Positions 59,401 to 64,000 of a stretch of DNA of 64,000 nucleotides are shown here, in pieces. The DNA comes from Hevea brasiliensis. Lineage: Eukaryota; Streptophyta; Magnoliopsida; Malpighiales; Euphorbiaceae. A program made the translations under genes and the position numbers. The stretch is taken from positions 7,462,298 through 7,526,297 of the forward strand of contig NC_079500.1 of assembly GCF_030052815.1 (NCBI RefSeq). Reading direction: 5' to 3'. A model generated the notes under the pieces. That model saw only the letters and a list, made by a program, of their open reading frames with translations. It was not told where the DNA came from and ran no database searches. Position 1 is the first letter of the stretch; each line of letters opens with the position of its first letter.

Positions 59401-60967
59401 GTGGATTCGATGCTACAAGAGTTTGATTTGGAGATTAGAGATAAGAAGGAGCCTGAAAATGTAGTTGCTTATAATCTTAGTAGGTTGAAATTGGATGGTG
59501 AAGAATTGGATGAAATCCCTATTGATGAGTTTTTCTTGGATGACCAACTTTTCTCTCTTGTTGCTAAACTACCTTGGTATGCAGACTTTGTGAATTATCT
59601 ATCTTGTGGAGTTTTACCTATAGGTATGACATGGCAACAAAAGAAAAAGTTCTTGCATGAGGTGAAGTTTTATAGATGGGATGACCCTTTACTCTTTAGG
59701 AGATGTTGTGATGGTTTAATTAGAAGATGTATTCCTGAAGAGGAGGTACAAAGTATTTTGCATCATTGCCATGCTTCTGATTATGGAGGTCATTTTGGCA
59801 TCTCTAAGACAGCCAGTAAAATTTTGCAAGCTGGTTTCTTTTGGCCAAATCTTTTTAAGGATGTGAGGAAATTTGTGTTGAATTGTGATAAATGTCAAAG
59901 GAGTGGAAATTTGTCAAAAGAGATCAAATGCCCTAAATAATATTCTTGAAGTGGAATTATTTGATGTTTGGGGAATAGATTTTATGGGGCCATTCCCTCC
60001 TTCATATGGTAATAGATACATCTTAGTTGGGGTTGACTATGTGTCCAAGTGGGTGGAAGCTATTGCAACTCCAACTAATAATGCTAGAGTGGTAGTGAAA
60101 TTCTTGAAGAAATTTGTCTTGAGCAGATTTGGAGCTCCTAGGGCTATAATTAGTGATGGGGGTTCCCATTTTTGTAATAAGCAATTTGAGAGCTTAATGA
60201 GGAAGTATGGTGTAGTGCACAAGATAGCTACCCCATACCATCCTAAAACTTCAGGACAAGTTGAAATTTCTAACAGAGAGCTCAAGCATATTTTGGAGAA
60301 AACAGTGAACAATTCTAGGAAAGATTGGTCTATCAAACTAGATGATGCTTTATGGGCATATAGGACTGCCTACAAAACCCCTATAGGAACTACTCCCTTT
60401 AGGTTGGTGTATGGTAAGTCTTGTCATTTACCTGTGAAGCTAGAACATAGAGCATATTGGGCCATTCAGACCTTGAATTTTGATCTTAAGCAAGCTGGTG
60501 AGAAAAGGGTGTTACAACTTAATGAGCTTGAGGAATTGAGGATGGATGCTTATGAAAGTGCCCGTATTTACAAAGAAAGAACTAAAGTTTGGCATGATAA
60601 GCATCTGAGGAAAAAGGAATTCAAAGAAGGTGATTCAGTTTTGTTGTTCAACTCAAGATTGAAATTGTTCCCTGGAAAACTCAAGTCAAGGTGGACTGGT
60701 CCATATAGAGTTTCTAAGGTTTTCCCTTATGGAGCAATAGAAATTTGGAGTGAAAAATCTGGGAATTTTAAGGTCAATGGGCATAGATTGAAGCATTACA
60801 TAACTGGAGACCCAATACTAGGAGCAAGTCATTACAAGCTCTCCAATCCCTCACCTCTTTTCATAAAATTCATGAAGAGTCCAAATAAGGACTATAAATT
60901 AGCCCTCTTGGGAGGCATCCCAAGTCCTTTTATTTTGCTTTTGTTGATTTACTTTCATTTTCATTAA
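59401..60967 (+). pseudogene. Athila copy 2 integrase
   Basis: Zinc-binding region [13 protein letters not shown] with CDKC, then the core [18 protein letters not shown] and GQVEISNRE, and a C-terminal GPYRV segment. A single frameshift at about 59920 ([12 protein letters not shown]) separates the zinc-binding half (59401-59940) from the catalytic half (open to 60967). The first codon of each half is not a true start. Confidence 0.92.
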
Positions 60968-61760
60968 TTTTGTTTTTATCTCAAATCTCCCCAAATTCAA
61001 TTTTTGACATTGTTAAATTTTGTCTCTTGTAGATGTAATTCAATGAAGAAAGGGCTGGTGAACTGTTGGGGAAGTAATTCTTAACTTGAAAAATTTTGTC
61101 CTTCAAAAGAACTGATAAGCTTTTGCTGCATAATCTGTGCAGGAGCTGCAATCTAGTTCATGCAGAGGAAATGTACATTCTGCAGCAAAAAAGGGTGTCT
61201 GCAGCAAAATGGCTCATGTTTTTGATGAGGTTGGATGTATATCAATGGAGAAAGGTTGGTGAACTACTGAAATTGCTATCCGTTTATGCAGAGCGTAAAA
61301 ATAGAATCTGCAGATCACTTGTGTTTTTGGTGAGGTTGGGTGGGTAATTTTCTAATATTTGTGCTTATAATGATATTATGGTGGTTAGTTGGTCATTTTT
61401 GCGCTTCGAGCTCCTTTGGGGTTGTAGGATTCAAGGTAGAAATGTTGCATTTTCTTGGCAAATCTTGGAGAGTTCATTTCTCAATTGTGGTTAGATGCAA
61501 CTTCATGTAGATTTTTATGGAGTTTTATTTGCTAAATGTTGATTTGCAAAATTTGTCTTAAAATGGCATAGTTCTCAAGGGTCTTTTATGTAGGATCCAT
61601 TTTTACATGCTTGTGTGATGCACTTTTGATGAACTTTGAATATATTGATGTGTTTTTGGTGAAAATTTCTCATGGTTTGTGCTTCATAGAATTATATTTC
61701 ATCATTCCAGGGTATTTTTCACACTTGCAATTCATGTTCTATTGCATTCTTGATCTTGTT
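60968..61760 (+). other. non-coding region after pol in Athila copy 2
   Basis: Matches 1-923 (reverse strand) of copy 1. It contains a partial duplication: GGTTGGTGAACTACTG near 61254 and GGCTGGTGAACTGTTG near 61054, each followed by similar CTGCAGCAAAA or GTTTATGCAG phrases. No gene. Confidence 0.65.
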
Positions 61761-61769
61761 GAATTGTGA

Positions 61770-62660
61770 ATAAGCAACTGCATAGCTTATGCAATCCTGC
61801 ATAACCAAAATTCTTGCCATTTTTCACCTTTATTGCAAGTGCATAAGGAGAGTGCATAACTTATGCAACTCTGCATAACCTCATTTTGTCAAATTTCATA
61901 TCTGTTAAAACTTGCATAAGGTGAGTGCATGACTTATGCACTTCTGCATAACTTCAAATCCTTCATTTTCTCTCTCTGCCGAAGTTTGCATAAGGTGAGT
62001 GCATGACTTATGCACTTCTGCATAACCAAAAATCCAAAACTCCACTCTGCGAAGGTGCATAAGCGAGTGCATAACCTATGCACATCCGCATGACCGTAAA
62101 CCCAAAAATCATTCTTGCCGAGGGGTGCATAAGGAAGGTGCATAAGTTATGCACTTCCGCATAACCAAGAACTCCAAAAATACAACCTTGCCGAGACCTG
62201 CATAAGCAATGTGCATAACCTATGCACTTCTGCATAACCAGAAATCAGAAAATCCCAAAAGTTGCCGAGACCTGCATAAGCAATGTGCATAGCCTATGCA
62301 CTTCTGCATAACCAAAATTCTGAATTTCAAAACCTGCCGCAGAGTGCATAAGCAGAGTGCATAGCTTATGCACATCTGCATGACCACCAACCAAAATTCA
62401 AAAAAATTGCCGCAGAGTGCATAAGCAGAGTGCATAGCTTATGCACATCTGCATGACCCAATTTTCTGAAAAACCACTTTTGCCGAGAGATGCATAAGGG
62501 GAGTGCATAACTTATGCACTCCCGCATGACTTCGCTCCTCACCATTTCAGGGTCACCGAAACATGCATAAGGACAGTGCATAACCTATGCACTTGTGCAT
62601 AAGCATTTCTCTGAAATTTAAATCCTTTTGAAACATGTACAAAAGAGTGCAGGTTATGCA
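61770..62660 (+). repeat. 12-unit palindromic minisatellite in Athila copy 2
   Basis: Units of about 72-75 bp, with cores TGCATARSYTATGCA at about 61779, 61852, 61927, 62000, 62068, 62140, 62212, 62287, 62359, 62431, 62503 and 62577. Each core is preceded by GTGCATAAG and followed by CTGCATAACC, so every unit can fold into a small hairpin. The DNA between cores differs more than the cores do. Because 72 is a multiple of three, long minus-strand frames (MQKCIGYAHCLCRSRQ-type) arise as artefacts. The same motif is scattered in both Athila LTRs. Confidence 0.93.
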
Positions 62661-62892
62661 TAAATCATTTTCCCTTAGGCAGTCTCCTACAACCCGATTC
62701 AAATTCATTTTCAGCAAAGAACATTCCCACCACCTCCACTTCCCGACTCTTGAACCCCACGACCGCCCTTCAACCTTCATTCTTTCCGGCATTCTCGCCG
62801 TCTCTCTCCCATCTTCTCCACCAGCGCTCTCATCACAAAAACCCTAAATCCCCCTACATTTTCATTTCCCCCTATCTCTTCTCCAATCGGCC

Positions 62893-64000
62893 ATGGATTC
62901 CACTCCACATTCACGGCCCGCCTCCTCTCAAGTCTCTCCATTGTCTTCGATACACCCCCCTTCCAATCCTCCACCACAAACGACACCACCACCACCTCCA
63001 CCAACCACATACAAACGCAAAATTAGGTCCAAATCCGTGCGACCCATGTCCTCTGCTCCTCCTCTGTCCAAACGCAAAGACCCACCCACCCCATTTTCGG
63101 AGCCACCTCCTAAAAAGCCCAAGGCTCCAGCCTCTACACCTTCTTCCAGCAAAAAGACAATTTCAGCAGCCCCATTTGTATCAAAGCTACCCTGGCCTCT
63201 CCCTGATACAATTCAAAAAGCCGCTTTCAAAAGACTCAAAGATAGAAGGGTACAACCTACTAGGTATATATCTGCTGATGCTCTACAATCTCTGGGTTTA
63301 TTTGACAATGTAGTTGCATTTCTTGACGGTATGGGTTGGACAGAATTTGTGCATAAGCAAGAGGTAGTTTATCCAATTCTAGTTTTGGAGTTTATTTCTT
63401 CATTCTCTGCTACCCTCAACTTGCATGATGTAGACCATAAGCCAATTATGACATTTAGATGCTTGGGGCAAAATAGAGAGCTGTCATTAGACCAATTTCA
63501 TGGCATTTTTGGTTTTGCAATTGATGGGTTCTTTAGAGTACCACACACTGGAGTAGAGGTAGCCAACAAGGGCATCTGGAATCCTGCCCAATTTTGGAGA
63601 ATCATAACAAACCAACCTCAAACTTTCTCTGCTGGTAGATCCAAAACATCCCAAATCCTTGATCCTGCACTTAGGTTTATTCATAGGCTGATGGCTAGCA
63701 CCATATTGGGCAGAGGGACTAGTTCTGGTGCTGTGGGCAAATCTGAACTATTTATGTTATGGTGTGCATTTCACAAAGTTAAGGTATCTCCTGGTTACTT
63801 CTTTTGTGAACATGTGCTGCATATTGCCACCAAATCCATTGGTGACATTGTTTTGGGTGGGCTCATTACTGTCATAGCCAAGCATTTTGGCTTTAATCCT
63901 GCAGAGCACTCAATTCCAGCACTTGAGGACACTTCCTATTTTGATACTGCACACTTAACCAAAACAGGGTTCCATTTATCATATTTTGACACTGGCCACC
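62893..64000 (+). CDS. Athila post-pol ORF, open to the window edge (at least 369 codons)
   Basis: The ATG in CGGCCATGGATTCC starts a frame with no stop to base 64000. The first 100 residues are rich in Pro, Ser, Thr and Lys (KRKIRSKSVR; KRKDPPTPFSEPPPKK). The conserved core follows: RVQPTRYISADALQSLGLF, MGWTEFVHKQEVVYPIL, MTFRCLGQNRELSLDQFHGI, FGFAIDGFFRVP, VSPGYFFCEHVLHI and IAKHFGFNPAEH. It is homologous to the broken frame at 40062 and to the ATHILA ORF-1 / putative plant transposon protein group. No signal peptide or membrane segment is visible so far. It is the only intact element frame in the window; gag-pol of the same element is dead. Confidence 0.85.
   Translation, partial: MDSTPHSRPASSQVSPLSSIHPPSNPPPQTTPPPPPPTTYKRKIRSKSVRPMSSAPPLSKRKDPPTPFSEPPPKKPKAPASTPSSSKKTISAAPFVSKLPWPLPDTIQKAAFKRLKDRRVQPTRYISADALQSLGLFDNVVAFLDGMGWTEFVHKQEVVYPILVLEFISSFSATLNLHDVDHKPIMTFRCLGQNRELSLDQFHGIFGFAIDGFFRVPHTGVEVANKGIWNPAQFWRIITNQPQTFSAGRSKTSQILDPALRFIHRLMASTILGRGTSSGAVGKSELFMLWCAFHKVKVSPGYFFCEHVLHIATKSIGDIVLGGLITVIAKHFGFNPAEHSIPALEDTSYFDTAHLTKTGFHLSYFDTGH

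Larger units (their letters stand above)
53647..64000 (+). mobile_element. Athila-like Ty3/Gypsy retrotransposon, copy 2, right end cut by window
   Basis: Order on the plus strand: LTR (53647-55246), tRNA-Asp PBS (55253), gag, protease, RT, RNase H, integrase (to 60967), a non-coding stretch with a 12-unit palindromic array, and a post-pol ORF open to the right edge. It is a close relative of copy 1 but carries more small frameshifts. It inserted into duplicated block C. PPT and 3' LTR are outside. Confidence 0.95.

Noticed and set aside
61770..62660. CRISPR-like array
   Set aside because: Repeat cores and spacers both drift, the units sit inside a plant retrotransposon and no cas genes exist; it is a minisatellite.
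61934..62792. Several overlapping minus-strand frames rich in Cys, His and Tyr
   Set aside because: They are translations of the 72-bp minisatellite, which keeps frame because its period is a multiple of three.
62750..63313. 187-aa plus-strand frame rich in Pro/His
   Set aside because: Shadow of the post-pol ORF that starts at 62893 in another frame and shows the family core.

Overview
The window is nuclear DNA from a flowering plant, probably a dicot. It is very AT-rich, split by microsatellites and densely layered with transposable elements. It holds three LTR retrotransposons of the Athila type (tRNA-Asp primer site), CACTA-like elements, a large solo LTR, a LINE fragment and a MULE-like MITE. 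Among these sits a small gene island with spliced plant genes. Euphorbiaceae or another Malpighiales lineage is a guess, not something the sequence proves.

Layout: 1-8168 is an inverted (minus strand) Athila-like element, cut by the left edge, with gag, protease, RT/RNase H, integrase, PBS and 5' LTR. 8169-10600 is AT-rich spacer with a possible small CACTA-like MITE. 10633-11304 is the first of three small plus-strand genes for proteins that look like only the N-terminal coiled-coil (CC) domain of an NLR immune receptor. 11678-20766 holds CACTA-like sequence and copy A of a duplicated block; copy A is interrupted by a 3963-bp solo LTR (14330-18292) with a 5-bp target duplication. 20767-22849 is a decapitated CC gene: TATA box, leader, intron and ATG remain but the coding part is gone. 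23880-24960 is a dead LINE. 26441-27279 and about 31260-31808 are the second and third CC-only genes.

Convergent with CC gene 3 lies a minus-strand NB-LRR gene (32124-34748) that lacks a CC domain and has degenerate GLPL and MHD motifs. Directly upstream of it, on the same strand, is a three-exon FLZ zinc-finger gene (34877-36425) that can be assembled from splice sites; its large intron holds a 401-bp MITE. About 39720-44884 is the 3' part of another Athila-type element (post-pol ORF, PPT, LTR). 45838-53646 holds two tandem copies (B, C) of the block also seen at 12815-20766. Copy C is cut at 53647 by a plus-strand Athila-like element that runs off the right edge and carries an open post-pol frame at 62893-64000.

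How the parts relate: the CC-only genes share a core promoter, a 5'-UTR intron and protein architecture, so they form a family that spread by duplicating gene plus promoter. Some duplicates kept only the promoter side. A separate CC-less NB-LRR 315 bp away raises the question of a split NLR. The Athila copies are dead in gag-pol. Copy 1 lost exactly 75 nt of RT, including the catalytic aspartates, and the lost piece has the borders of an intron.
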